Shown: positions 33,210 to 39,915 of the stretch, one piece after another
Layout of the letters: every line of letters begins with the position of its first letter
Position numbering within the stretch: the stretch's first letter is position 1
Virus record (IMG/VR): IMGVR_UViG_3300017971_002684
Location: 1 to 53,606 of that record
Direction: 5' to 3' (one strand)
DNA: 53,606 bases
Source: a virus
Notes under the pieces: generated by a model
Told to the model about the DNA's origin: nothing
What the model saw: only the letters and a program-made list of their open reading frames with translations
Database searches by the model: none
Made by a program: the position numbers and the translations under genes

Positions 33210-33640
33210 TTTGCCCAGTCTGTGGAGCGTTGATGTTTACCCCTGAGCCTGCCTACCTCTTCAAAGACAAAGAGTTCAATGTCCCAGAAGACAAGGTGCT
33301 GTCTGGCTGTCTGTGCTGGGTTCAGGTGGAGGAACTGGAGAACGCCTATCAGGTGGTGAAGGAGACGTTGGCAAGGACCGTGAGGGAGCACCTCTATGGG
33401 GAGACGTGGGATGAGATTTTGGAGGAGGTGGGGCAGATGGCTCCAGGCACACCCATCCGGGAGTTTGTCTTGCGGAAGCGGACCCTGCTCACGCGGGCGC
33501 GTGACAAGATTCAGGAGTTGCGCGGCAAGGAAGCTGAAACCCGCCATGTTGCTCAGGCAAAGAAGACCGCCCGCAAAAAAGGCATTAGTGGCAAAGAGTT
33601 GAGCCTGCGGGAGTTCATGGACAGCTTTGATCCCAAGTGA
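33206..33640 (+). CDS. Zinc-binding protein of unknown function
   Basis: 144 residues. The N-terminus has 'CPVCGA' and a later 'CLC' (about 34-36), suggesting a zinc knuckle. The rest is helical and basic (RKRTLLTRARDKIQEL, 'AKKTARKKG'). The ATG overlaps the clamp stop. A clamp- or DNA-associated adaptor is a guess based on that coupling. Confidence 0.55.
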   Translation: MICPVCGALMFTPEPAYLFKDKEFNVPEDKVLSGCLCWVQVEELENAYQVVKETLARTVREHLYGETWDEILEEVGQMAPGTPIREFVLRKRTLLTRARDKIQELRGKEAETRHVAQAKKTARKKGISGKELSLREFMDSFDPK

Positions 33641-33643
33641 GCA

Positions 33644-33669
33644 AAAAATCCCCGTTGCTTGTCTCTAAG
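33644..33669 (+). promoter_or_regulatory. Composite element, degenerate: AAAAATC-N11-TCTCTAAG before the tRNA-like gene
   Basis: The A-box starts 3 nt after the preceding stop codon; the downstream half ends 9 nt before the tRNA-like gene begins (33679). A -10 box in this position would start RNA at the 5' end of the tRNA, which supports the promoter reading of the whole element family. Confidence 0.65.
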
Positions 33670-33678
33670 AGTGGCAGA

Positions 33679-33808
33679 CGGCTGGTAGCTCAATGGGAAA
33701 CAAGAGCGCCACTGCATCAGGACGCTGGTAGGTTACTCCAGCGTGATGGCGCCCATGCTGGAGCGGCTGAAGAGGTGGCAGATGCGGGTTCGACTCCCGT
33801 CCAGCCGG
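33679..33808 (+). tRNA. tRNA-like gene with a 53-nt insertion in the anticodon arm (Phe-GAA if spliced)
   Basis: A perfect 7-bp acceptor stem pairs 33679-33685 with 33801-33807. T8-A9 follow, then a 4-bp D-stem (GCTC/GAGC) with a GG-containing loop. The T-arm is GCGGG-TTCGACT-CCCGT (33784-33800). The anticodon stem fits CCACT (33709-33713) with GGTGG (33774-33778), giving a canonical 5-nt variable loop, but 60 nt lie between. Removing 33714-33766 would leave loop CTGAAGA, a normal Phe (GAA) loop. CCA is not encoded. The insertion is too short for a group I intron and is itself able to form stems. Without tools I cannot tell a spliced tRNA from a decayed or altered one. Confidence 0.75.
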
Positions 33809-33843
33809 AAAGACCATGACCCAACACAAAGGAGACAAAATCA

Positions 33844-34134
33844 ATGCGTGACCCCTTTGCCAACTATGACGCTTGGAAGACAGCCTGCCCCCCAGAACCC
33901 CCGGAGCCCCCAGAGCAAACCTTCACCTACAATGAAGAGGATGAGGTCTGGGAATGGACCTGTGAGGACGGCTCCTCTGGCACCGTTTACCTGCTCCCGG
34001 AAGCTGATGAGGATGCTCTGCTGGAAGCCAGCTATGATGACTGGCTGGGACAGGCCAGTGCTGCGGCAGAGGAAGAGTATGAGCGGGAAGCAGAGGGCAT
34101 GTATGAAGACTGGGAAGAGTGGGGGAGCAAATGA
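33844..34134 (+). CDS. Small acidic Trp-rich protein
   Basis: 96 residues after AAAGGAG. Asp, Glu and Trp dominate ('EEDEVWEWTCEDG', 'YEDWEEWGSK'). Strongly acidic small proteins of phages often mimic DNA or bind host regulators. No family is recognised. The stop overlaps the next ATG. Confidence 0.6.
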   Translation: MRDPFANYDAWKTACPPEPPEPPEQTFTYNEEDEVWEWTCEDGSSGTVYLLPEADEDALLEASYDDWLGQASAAAEEEYEREAEGMYEDWEEWGSK

Positions 34135-34580
34135 AGCCAAAGATGTTGATGGTTGAGCATTCTGGCTGCATGACCCAGTTGGTGGGGCATGAGGGGATGG
34201 GCAAGACAGAGATGTGGACAAGGATACTTGCACAAGCAAAAGGAGAAGACGTGAGCGGGAAAAGCAACGGCTCCAATGACCCCTGGATGAGTTACCTGAC
34301 AGAAAACTGCCCCCCGGAGACGGAGGAAGATCGCGCCTTGACGGAAGCAGAGGAGAAGGAGTGGTTGGACAAAGTGGAAGCTGATGCGGACGCTGAGATG
34401 GAACACCTCTTCAAGACATTGAAGTTTTCCAGCTTGCAGTGGGATGCTGAAGAGGAAGCATGGTACTTCTATGAAGAGACGCACGGCATAGAGGGCTGGG
34501 CGCGGGCTCCCCTGGCGTGCTCCCAAGAGGAATTGCTGGAAGCCTGCAAGAAAGAGTGGGTGGAGTGCCAGATCCCCTGA
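34131..34580 (+). CDS. Small acidic protein, possible dual start
   Basis: 149 residues from ATG 34131 (overlapping the previous stop). A GTG at 34251 has AAAGGAG 6 nt upstream and would give a 109-residue shorter form. The extra N-terminus contains 'GHEGMGKT', which fits the GxxGxGKT P-loop pattern but is followed by too little sequence for an NTPase fold. The shared part is acidic with a 'WDAEEEAWYFYEET' motif like its neighbour. Function unknown. Confidence 0.5.
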   Translation: MKPKMLMVEHSGCMTQLVGHEGMGKTEMWTRILAQAKGEDVSGKSNGSNDPWMSYLTENCPPETEEDRALTEAEEKEWLDKVEADADAEMEHLFKTLKFSSLQWDAEEEAWYFYEETHGIEGWARAPLACSQEELLEACKKEWVECQIP

Positions 34581-34600
34581 GCCCCTGACAAGCCCTACCA

Positions 34601-34615
34601 GATCCGATCCGATCC
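34601..34615 (+). repeat. Three tandem GATCC units
   Basis: A short perfect 5-bp repeat (three copies) in the intergenic region. It may be chance; the function is unknown. Confidence 0.5.
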
Positions 34616-34637
34616 TGCTACTTCCAAACAAATCCCA

Positions 34638-34663
34638 AAAAATCCCGGTTCCTCAATTCTAAG
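34638..34663 (+). promoter_or_regulatory. Composite element, degenerate: AAAAATC-N11-ATTCTAAG
   Basis: The same 11-nt spacing; the spacer CCGGTTCCTCA is identical to that of the copy at 35000. It precedes the membrane-protein gene at 34710. Confidence 0.55.
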
Positions 34664-34709
34664 TCTTAGCGAACCTGACACCAAGACAAGACATGGAGGT
34701 CAAAACATA

Positions 34710-35000
34710 ATGTATCTTGGAACTTGTATCATCACTGTGATTCTTTTTTGGGTGATCCGCAAGGTTCGCTATGATGCTTCTTGCCCGTTGCAGACCGGCG
34801 CTGGGCTCTCTGTCCTTTTGATTGTCCTTCTGCCAGTCAGCCACCTTCTTGGGCACGTCCTTGATCTTCCCCTGGTGGGAATGGACCTGCTCTGCATCAG
34901 CATCCTGGGGCTGGTAGCCATCATCAAATCTGTCAAGCAAGGTCCGGTTCTCCTGACTGTTCCCGCAGCTTGGCACCTTCTCTTCTGGACTACAATCTAA
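34710..35000 (+). CDS. Small membrane protein
   Basis: 96 residues with GGAGG 9-10 nt before the ATG. Three hydrophobic segments lie at about 2-16, 31-55 and 58-75, with a short basic loop between. No signal for cleavage is seen. It could be a superinfection-exclusion, holin-like or host-envelope-modifying protein; the sequence does not decide. Confidence 0.55.
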   Translation: MYLGTCIITVILFWVIRKVRYDASCPLQTGAGLSVLLIVLLPVSHLLGHVLDLPLVGMDLLCISILGLVAIIKSVKQGPVLLTVPAAWHLLFWTTI

Positions 35001-35025
35001 AAAATCCCGGTTCCTCATCTCTAAA
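35000..35025 (+). promoter_or_regulatory. Composite element, degenerate: AAAAATC-N11-TCTCTAAA
   Basis: The A-box overlaps the TAA of the preceding gene; the 11-nt spacer is identical to that of the copy at 34638. The next ATG is at 35059. Confidence 0.55.
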
Positions 35026-35058
35026 CACAAGGCAGAACAACCATTTTTGGAGAAAGAC

Positions 35059-35418
35059 ATGGACCCCCAAGCAATACTTGAAGCCATAGGCAACTACCAA
35101 GAGACTGGCAACCCCTTGGATTTTGAAGTGACCCCCCGCGTGGTGCTGGCTCTTGCCAAACACCTGCACAAGCTGGAGCGGGAAGACCGCACCCTCACCT
35201 TCTGTGACTGCTGCTTCATTGAGAACCCCAAGGTGCGGGCGGTGGGCTACAGTGACGGTGTTTCCTTCCATGTGGAAGATGATGAGACGCTGTGTTGTGG
35301 CGGCGCTGTCCGTGATGGCAGCGGGCTTGTGTGCCACTTGGAGGAAACCTACCTGGACACTGATGAACTGTGGGAAGCCTATGAACTTCTCAATGACATT
35401 GACCAAGACAACCAATAG
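35059..35418 (+). CDS. Small acidic Cys-containing protein
   Basis: 119 residues with GGAG before the ATG. A 'CDCC' (about 49-52) and 'CC' (about 79-80) suggest metal binding. It is acidic overall (pI low) with an 'ETYLDTDELWEAYELL' C-terminal helix. No known family is recognised. It is one of several small genes with individual promoters. Confidence 0.55.
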   Translation: MDPQAILEAIGNYQETGNPLDFEVTPRVVLALAKHLHKLEREDRTLTFCDCCFIENPKVRAVGYSDGVSFHVEDDETLCCGGAVRDGSGLVCHLEETYLDTDELWEAYELLNDIDQDNQ

Positions 35419-35430
35419 ACGGAGAAACCA

Positions 35431-35700
35431 ATGAAACTGAAAGACTACATGAGAAACCAGATGCTCCAAGACAGTGGAGCCCTGGATGGCATTTGCAAGG
35501 GCTGTGGCGCTGATGATGATGACCTTTGTGTGTGTGACCGCACCTTTGAGATTGAAGCCGCAGGCGTGACCGGAGAGTGCAAAGGCGTTGAGGTCTTTGC
35601 TGAGTTTGTTCCGCGCCCCCAAGAAGAGGAAGCCATCCGCAAGCTGAACGTGGGCTTTGCCTGCAAGTTTGGTGATGAGATGGTGCGCCGCACCGCCTGA
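35431..35700 (+). CDS. Small Cys-rich protein
   Basis: 89 residues with a GGAG site (ACGGAG). The 'CKGCGADDDDLCVCD' cluster (about 22-36) looks like a zinc site. The rest is mixed alpha/beta. Function unknown; it is probably co-transcribed with the gene before it. Confidence 0.55.
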   Translation: MKLKDYMRNQMLQDSGALDGICKGCGADDDDLCVCDRTFEIEAAGVTGECKGVEVFAEFVPRPQEEEAIRKLNVGFACKFGDEMVRRTA

Positions 35701-35726
35701 AAAATCCCCTTTCCCTGTCTCTAAGC
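35701..35726 (+). promoter_or_regulatory. Composite element, degenerate: AAAAATC-N11-TCTCTAAG
   Basis: The A-box follows the TGA of the preceding gene directly; the next ATG is at 35763. Confidence 0.6.
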
Positions 35727-35762
35727 GTGAGCAAGAACTTTTTCAATAGGAGAAAAAAGACT

Positions 35763-36155
35763 ATGACCACCAACGTCAACAACAATCCCCAGCCCCAAGA
35801 CGCCCCCGTTGCCGTGATGAAAGACTCCCAGCTCAACAAGCTGGCTGGCCTGCTCATGGGCTACTACAACGGCAAACCTGGAACCATTGAGATTGTGATG
35901 GATACCTGTGGCAAGTGGCCTGCCACCCGCTACTATGAGGATGTCAACCGGGTCATTAAGGCTGAGGACGCCTCCTACTTCCTGCCCCTCCTGGAGCAGA
36001 TCGGCGTCACCAACACCCAGGGTTCCCCTGTTGGACCCAAGCTGGAGCGTGCTGCCCGGTTGGTGGGGCTCCACATCAACATCCGCTACAGTGACACCAC
36101 AGGCCAGGATGAAATCCGCCTTTCCCATGACCCTGATCAATTCATTGAAGAGTGA
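35763..36155 (+). CDS. Small protein of unknown function
   Basis: 130 residues from the ATG after TAGGAG (an upstream GTG at 35727 overlaps the promoter-like element). The N-terminus is Asn/Pro-rich; the core contains 'YYNGKPGTIEIVMDTCGKWPATRYYEDVNRV'-type alpha/beta elements. No family is recognised. The stop overlaps the next A-box. Confidence 0.55.
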   Translation: MTTNVNNNPQPQDAPVAVMKDSQLNKLAGLLMGYYNGKPGTIEIVMDTCGKWPATRYYEDVNRVIKAEDASYFLPLLEQIGVTNTQGSPVGPKLERAARLVGLHINIRYSDTTGQDEIRLSHDPDQFIEE

Positions 36156-36187
36156 AAAATCCCCTTCCCGCCTATTAGATTCTAATA
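36155..36187 (+). promoter_or_regulatory. Composite element: AAAAATC-N11-TATTAG-ATT-CTAATA
   Basis: A full copy; the A-box overlaps the TGA of the gene before. The dyad is perfect, followed by AAAGGAGGTG and an ATG 20 nt downstream. Confidence 0.8.
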
Positions 36188-36207
36188 GAGAAAGGAGGTG
36201 GCTTGTC

Positions 36208-36792
36208 ATGCCAACCTTGAACCCTATGACCATTGAAGAGGCTACAGACGCCAGTTTGAGAGGGGAGAACTGGTTCCTCTACATGATTTGTGTCACAGCC
36301 AAGAGCAACAAGTTCTGGGCAACCTGGGGCAACGGTACGGAAACCAGTTTTGTGCGCTATGGTGCCCGTGGCGGGACGCCCACCACTATCATCAAAGACA
36401 AGAACTACAGCTTCAAGACTGCACTCAAGAAGATGAACCGCAAGAAGGACCACTACATCATGCCTGCGGACCCGGAGAAGGTGCTGGAGTGGGACAGCGG
36501 AACCCTCAGCTTTGAGGCGCAGCTTGCGGACCCACCCCCCCCGGCAGCTACCGCTATGGCGGCAACCCCCAAAGGGACGGTTGAGGTCAAGGCGCGGCGC
36601 AAGCGGAAGACCCGCAGGGCTGGAGGAGCGGCGGAACAGTTTGCCTACAAGCAGGGCAAGAAGGTGGAGGAGTCACTGGACCTGGACCGGGTGGTCATCA
36701 AAGATGAGCCTGCCAAGCCGGAGGAAACCCTCTCCCCAGAGGAGCGTCTGCGGCGGAAAATGAAAAAGAAACAACGGGCTTCAGAGTGGTGA
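36208..36792 (+). CDS. WGR-domain-like protein with C-terminal SEW tag
   Basis: 194 residues from the ATG after AAAGGAGGTG. Residues about 22-86 resemble a WGR domain ('KFWATWGNGTETSFVRYGARGG', then a lysine-rich helix 'SFKTALKKMNRKK'). WGR domains contact nucleic acid, as in PARP1. A Pro/Ala linker and a basic stretch (KARRKRKTRR) follow. The last residues, 'EERLRRKMKKKQRASEW', match the tag of the proteins ending at 23048 and 50113. No gene overlaps this tag, so its conservation is at protein level. Confidence 0.65.
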   Translation: MPTLNPMTIEEATDASLRGENWFLYMICVTAKSNKFWATWGNGTETSFVRYGARGGTPTTIIKDKNYSFKTALKKMNRKKDHYIMPADPEKVLEWDSGTLSFEAQLADPPPPAATAMAATPKGTVEVKARRKRKTRRAGGAAEQFAYKQGKKVEESLDLDRVVIKDEPAKPEETLSPEERLRRKMKKKQRASEW

Positions 36793-36803
36793 TCTTTTTT
36801 GTG

Positions 36804-36836
36804 AAAAATTCACCTTCCGCCTATTAGTTTCTAATA
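36804..36836 (+). promoter_or_regulatory. Composite element: AAAAATT-N11-TATTAG-TTT-CTAATA
   Basis: A full copy preceded by GTG, with a perfect dyad. The CobS-like gene begins 29 nt later. The A-box is not tied to a stop codon here, showing that GTGAAAAATT itself is conserved. Confidence 0.8.
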
Positions 36837-36865
36837 GACCAAGACAAGGCAAGATGGAGGAAACC

Positions 36866-38056
36866 ATGAGTGTGAAAAAGGAACCTGTGGCAGTTGAGCC
36901 TGCCAGCCGTGAGGATGAGAAGACCGGGGGTGTTGCAGCAGAGGTGAAGTATAGCAGTGAGGGTTTGCCCGTGTGCCGTCTGTGCGGTGAAGCCATCCGG
37001 GAGATGGCTCCCCACATTGAGAAGATGCACGGCATGTCACCAACGGACTACCAGGAACGCTATCCGGACTGGCCTTTGGAGCCCCTGACACTGGGCGCTG
37101 CCATCCGTGAGGGCTCCCTCTCCTACCTGGACCGTCCCAAAGAGCAGTACAGTGTGCTGGAAACCTTTGGGTTCTACTGGAATGAGAAAAAGAAAAAAGA
37201 CAAGATGGTGTGGGGCTACAAGAGCCCAGGACCGCTCACTCCACCCATTGATCCCACCTATGTCTTCAACCCGGAATACACGCCGGTCTTGCTCCTGGGG
37301 CTCCACAAGCGCAACAAGGTGCTGTGCTACGGTCCCTCTGGGTCCGGCAAAACGTCCATTTGGCAGCAGATCGCTGCCAGACTCAACTATAACTGTGTCC
37401 GCATCAATTTTGACGCTGGCATCAGCCGTGCAGACCTTGTGGGGCAGTGGATCGTCAAGGGCAAGGAGATGAATTTTGCCCACGGCATTCTCCCCAAAGC
37501 CATGCTCCTGCCGGGGACCATCATCATCTTTGATGAGTGGGACTCCATCTCTGAGGAGTGCAGCTTTGTGCTTCAGCGCCCCCTTGAGGAGCACAGCCAG
37601 TTGATGCTGCTTGAGAAGGGTGAAGAGGTTGTCACACTCCATGAGGACAACCTGATTGTGGCAACCGCAAACACCGCAGGGCTCGGTGATGACACCGGGC
37701 TCTACAGTGCAGGCACGCGCATCCAAAACTTTAGTCAGATCAACCGCTACCAGCTTTGTGTCATCATGGACTACCTTCCGCCGGAAGAGGAAGCCAAAAT
37801 CCTGCTCAAGCGGTTCCCTGATGATGTTGACCAGGATGAGGCAGAGATGATGGTAGCTGCCGCCAACCTCATCCGTGAGGCGTTCCAAAACAAGCAGTTG
37901 TCCACCCCCATTTCAACCCGTGACGTGGTGAACTGGGCGGAAAAGTACGCAGTGTGGGGCAATCCGCTCCGGGCGGCAACGTACTGTTTCATCAACCGCT
38001 CCCCCATTGAAGACCGTGAGACGCTGCAAAAACTCATCAAGAGGGTCATGCCATGA
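36866..38056 (+). CDS. CobS-like AAA+ ATPase with N-terminal MucR-type zinc finger
   Basis: 396 residues from the ATG at 36866 (GGAGG 5 nt before it). The N-terminal zinc finger has C37, C40, H50 and H55 with 'HGMSPTDYQERYP', as in MucR/Ros regulators. The AAA+ core has Walker A 'GPSGSGKTS' (about 156-164), 'NCVRINFDAGISRADLVG', Walker B 'IIIFDEWDS' (about 219-227) and 'ATANTAGLGDDTGLY', closely matching cobaltochelatase CobS/MoxR ATPases. No CobN is nearby. It overlaps the VWA gene (ATGA). Such pairs likely remodel a protein target, as MoxR-VWA systems do; metal chelation is less likely. Confidence 0.85.
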   Translation: MSVKKEPVAVEPASREDEKTGGVAAEVKYSSEGLPVCRLCGEAIREMAPHIEKMHGMSPTDYQERYPDWPLEPLTLGAAIREGSLSYLDRPKEQYSVLETFGFYWNEKKKKDKMVWGYKSPGPLTPPIDPTYVFNPEYTPVLLLGLHKRNKVLCYGPSGSGKTSIWQQIAARLNYNCVRINFDAGISRADLVGQWIVKGKEMNFAHGILPKAMLLPGTIIIFDEWDSISEECSFVLQRPLEEHSQLMLLEKGEEVVTLHEDNLIVATANTAGLGDDTGLYSAGTRIQNFSQINRYQLCVIMDYLPPEEEAKILLKRFPDDVDQDEAEMMVAAANLIREAFQNKQLSTPISTRDVVNWAEKYAVWGNPLRAATYCFINRSPIEDRETLQKLIKRVMP

Positions 38057-39786
38057 GGCAACAAGAGGTCTATGAGTCCAGCTTGGAGAAGGTGTCACGC
38101 ATCCTCAGTGATCGCTATGACATCCGGGTGAGCCACCACGGAGACAAGTGCTACACGGACGGGCGCAACATTGTGCTGCCAGCCATCCCAGAGGACGCCC
38201 CAGAAGGGCTCCTGGAGGCAATGGAGGGCTACCTGGACCATGAGACAGGGCATGTCATCTTTGATGACTTTGAGGTCTTGAAGCAAGTGCTGGACCCTTT
38301 TACCCGCATGTGGACCAACGCTTTCTGTGACCCCCGCATCCGTCACCAGATGGAAGACAAGTGGAGGGGGTGTGGCAAGAACTTCCGTGCTGCCGCAGAT
38401 TTTACCTTTGAAAAGCGTGTGTTGCCCAAGTGGGAGGAGTCCAGCGATCTGATGAACTTGATCCGCACTTGCATCTACTACATGGAAGAGGAAGTGGAAA
38501 AGCTCAAGACCATCCCCAACTACAAGGAATGGTTGAGGAAGATCAAGCCCCTTCAGCCAGCTTTAAAGATGGCGCGGGAGGCTGGTGACACCCTTCATTC
38601 CCTTGCGCTGGCCTGCTGGGTTGTCCGCACAATGGGCAGAGAGCCAGAACTGGGAGAGATACCAGAGCCAGAACCGGGCTTCCTTGAGGAACTGTTCAAG
38701 AAGCTGGGAGCCATGCTCCCGCCTATGGGTAGCGGCAAGGAACTGGCTGAGGAGTTTGCTGGAGCCTCTCCAGAGGAAGCTGAAGAGGTAGCAAAGGAGT
38801 TGGAGAGCGCCACGGCAGAGGCTATCAGTGAAGAGTGCGGTGGGTTCACCCACCATGATGTGCGGGGCATGACGGACTACTATGTGCCCTACTCTACCAG
38901 CCACGATCAAGTTGAAGTGGTCCCGCCTGGAGACAAGAAGGTGTTTTTGAAGGATTTGGATGAGGTCCGCAAAAACAGTGGCGTGTTGACCCGGCACCTG
39001 CGGACCACCCTTGTTGCCCGTGCCCAGTCATGTTGGGAGTATGAGAAGAGTTCTGGTCAACTGAACCCACGCGCCTTTCCGCGCCTGCTCACCCAGGGAT
39101 ACGCCAAGGTGTTCAAGCAACGGTCTGTGGGGGAGGTTCTGCACGGGAGGGCGTGCCTTTTAGTGGACCAGAGTGGCTCCATGCGGTGGGGACGCAAGTA
39201 CAAAGAAGCCCGCAGGGCGTCAACCATGTTTGGTGAGTTTCTGGACAAACTAAACATCCCTTTTGAGATTCTGGGGTTCTCCACAGTCAGCTTTGATGAT
39301 GAGGAGGAGCGGTATGCCAACGCCTCTGAGGAGGACCAGCAGAGGTACACACGCTGGGGAGACATGCGGATTGATATCTACAAGCAATTCCATGAGTCTT
39401 TCCAAAAGGTTGGGCACCGGCTCTCTCACATGAACGCCTACTGCCACAACTATGACGGAGAGGCAGTCCGGCTGGCAGGCCAGAGGCTCTTGCTTGCGCG
39501 GCGTGACCCCAAGGAGCGGCTGATTCTGTTTGTGTTCAGTGATGGACGCCCAGAGCAGGCGGTCCCTGACTACCAGCCCCACCATCAACGCTACCTGCAC
39601 CGGGTCATTGAAGACCTGACACTGCGGGGAGTTGAAACCATTGGAATAGGGATTTGTGACTCCAGCGTTGAGAACTACTACCCCAGCAACATAGTGATCA
39701 CGGACCCGGCAGACCTGATGAGCGCCCAGTTCCTCAAATTGAAGGAGGTTCTGATGGCAGGAAGAGGGGGGAGGCGGCGGAGATAA
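38053..39786 (+). CDS. CobT-like VWA-domain protein with N-terminal HETGH motif
   Basis: 577 residues overlapping the AAA+ gene. HETGH (63-67) in 'YLDHETGHVIFDDF' has the HExxH zinc-protease pattern. A helical middle carries Glu-rich stretches. The C-terminal VWA domain has the MIDAS 'DQSGS' (371-375) and 'FVFSDGRPEQAV'. The end is basic (GRGGRRRR). CobT and related VWA proteins pair with CobS/MoxR ATPases. The HExxH near the N-terminus may make it a regulated peptidase. The gene pair is likely one functional unit. Confidence 0.82.
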   Translation: MRQQEVYESSLEKVSRILSDRYDIRVSHHGDKCYTDGRNIVLPAIPEDAPEGLLEAMEGYLDHETGHVIFDDFEVLKQVLDPFTRMWTNAFCDPRIRHQMEDKWRGCGKNFRAAADFTFEKRVLPKWEESSDLMNLIRTCIYYMEEEVEKLKTIPNYKEWLRKIKPLQPALKMAREAGDTLHSLALACWVVRTMGREPELGEIPEPEPGFLEELFKKLGAMLPPMGSGKELAEEFAGASPEEAEEVAKELESATAEAISEECGGFTHHDVRGMTDYYVPYSTSHDQVEVVPPGDKKVFLKDLDEVRKNSGVLTRHLRTTLVARAQSCWEYEKSSGQLNPRAFPRLLTQGYAKVFKQRSVGEVLHGRACLLVDQSGSMRWGRKYKEARRASTMFGEFLDKLNIPFEILGFSTVSFDDEEERYANASEEDQQRYTRWGDMRIDIYKQFHESFQKVGHRLSHMNAYCHNYDGEAVRLAGQRLLLARRDPKERLILFVFSDGRPEQAVPDYQPHHQRYLHRVIEDLTLRGVETIGIGICDSSVENYYPSNIVITDPADLMSAQFLKLKEVLMAGRGGRRRR

Positions 39787-39789
39787 CAC

Positions 39790-39818
39790 TTGACTCCCTG
39801 GGGTTCTTGGAGTAGAAT
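39790..39818 (+). promoter_or_regulatory. Sigma-70-type promoter of the sigma-factor gene
   Basis: TTGACT, a 17-bp spacer, then TAGAAT, with ideal spacing. It lies 98 bases before the TTG start of the sigma-like gene, where no composite phage element is found. This suggests that the host polymerase transcribes the sigma gene. Confidence 0.75.
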
Positions 39819-39846
39819 AGGGGGGTCATTTGAAAGCAGGAATGAC

Positions 39847-39866
39847 GCAGGAAAAACACAGGAAAA
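39847..39866 (+). repeat. Leader repeat GCAGGAAAAACACAGGAAAA
   Basis: Identical 20 bases occur at 45126, and one mismatch copy is at 41671. All three lie in 5' leaders. The repeated AGGA motifs could bind a translational regulator (compare CsrA or RegA type sites). Confidence 0.7.
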
Positions 39867-39876
39867 GTTTTTAGTT

Positions 39877-39911
39877 GGTGCCTACCCTTTTTGTTCAGGC
39901 ACCTGGAGGTG
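39877..39911 (+). promoter_or_regulatory. Alternative hairpins controlling the sigma-gene ribosome binding site
   Basis: GGTGCCT (39877-39883) pairs with AGGCACC (39897-39903). The CACC of that arm (39900-39903) could instead pair with GGTG (39908-39911) of the Shine-Dalgarno GGAGGTG. The two stems exclude each other, so the leader can in principle hide or free the start site. Confidence 0.45.
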
Positions 39912-39915
39912 AAAG

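Noticed and set aside
33686-33760. Group I intron in the tRNA-like gene
   Set aside because: The insertion is about 53 nt, far below the size of a group I core, and no P7/P3-type conserved segments were seen.
34601-34615. GATCC triple repeat as an iteron origin
   Set aside because: Only three short units with no AT-rich unwinding region or initiator gene next to them.
36866-39786. Cobalamin biosynthesis genes cobS/cobT
   Set aside because: The similarity is to the AAA+/VWA machine only; the chelatase subunit CobN and other cobalamin genes are absent from the window, so a metabolic call is not supported.
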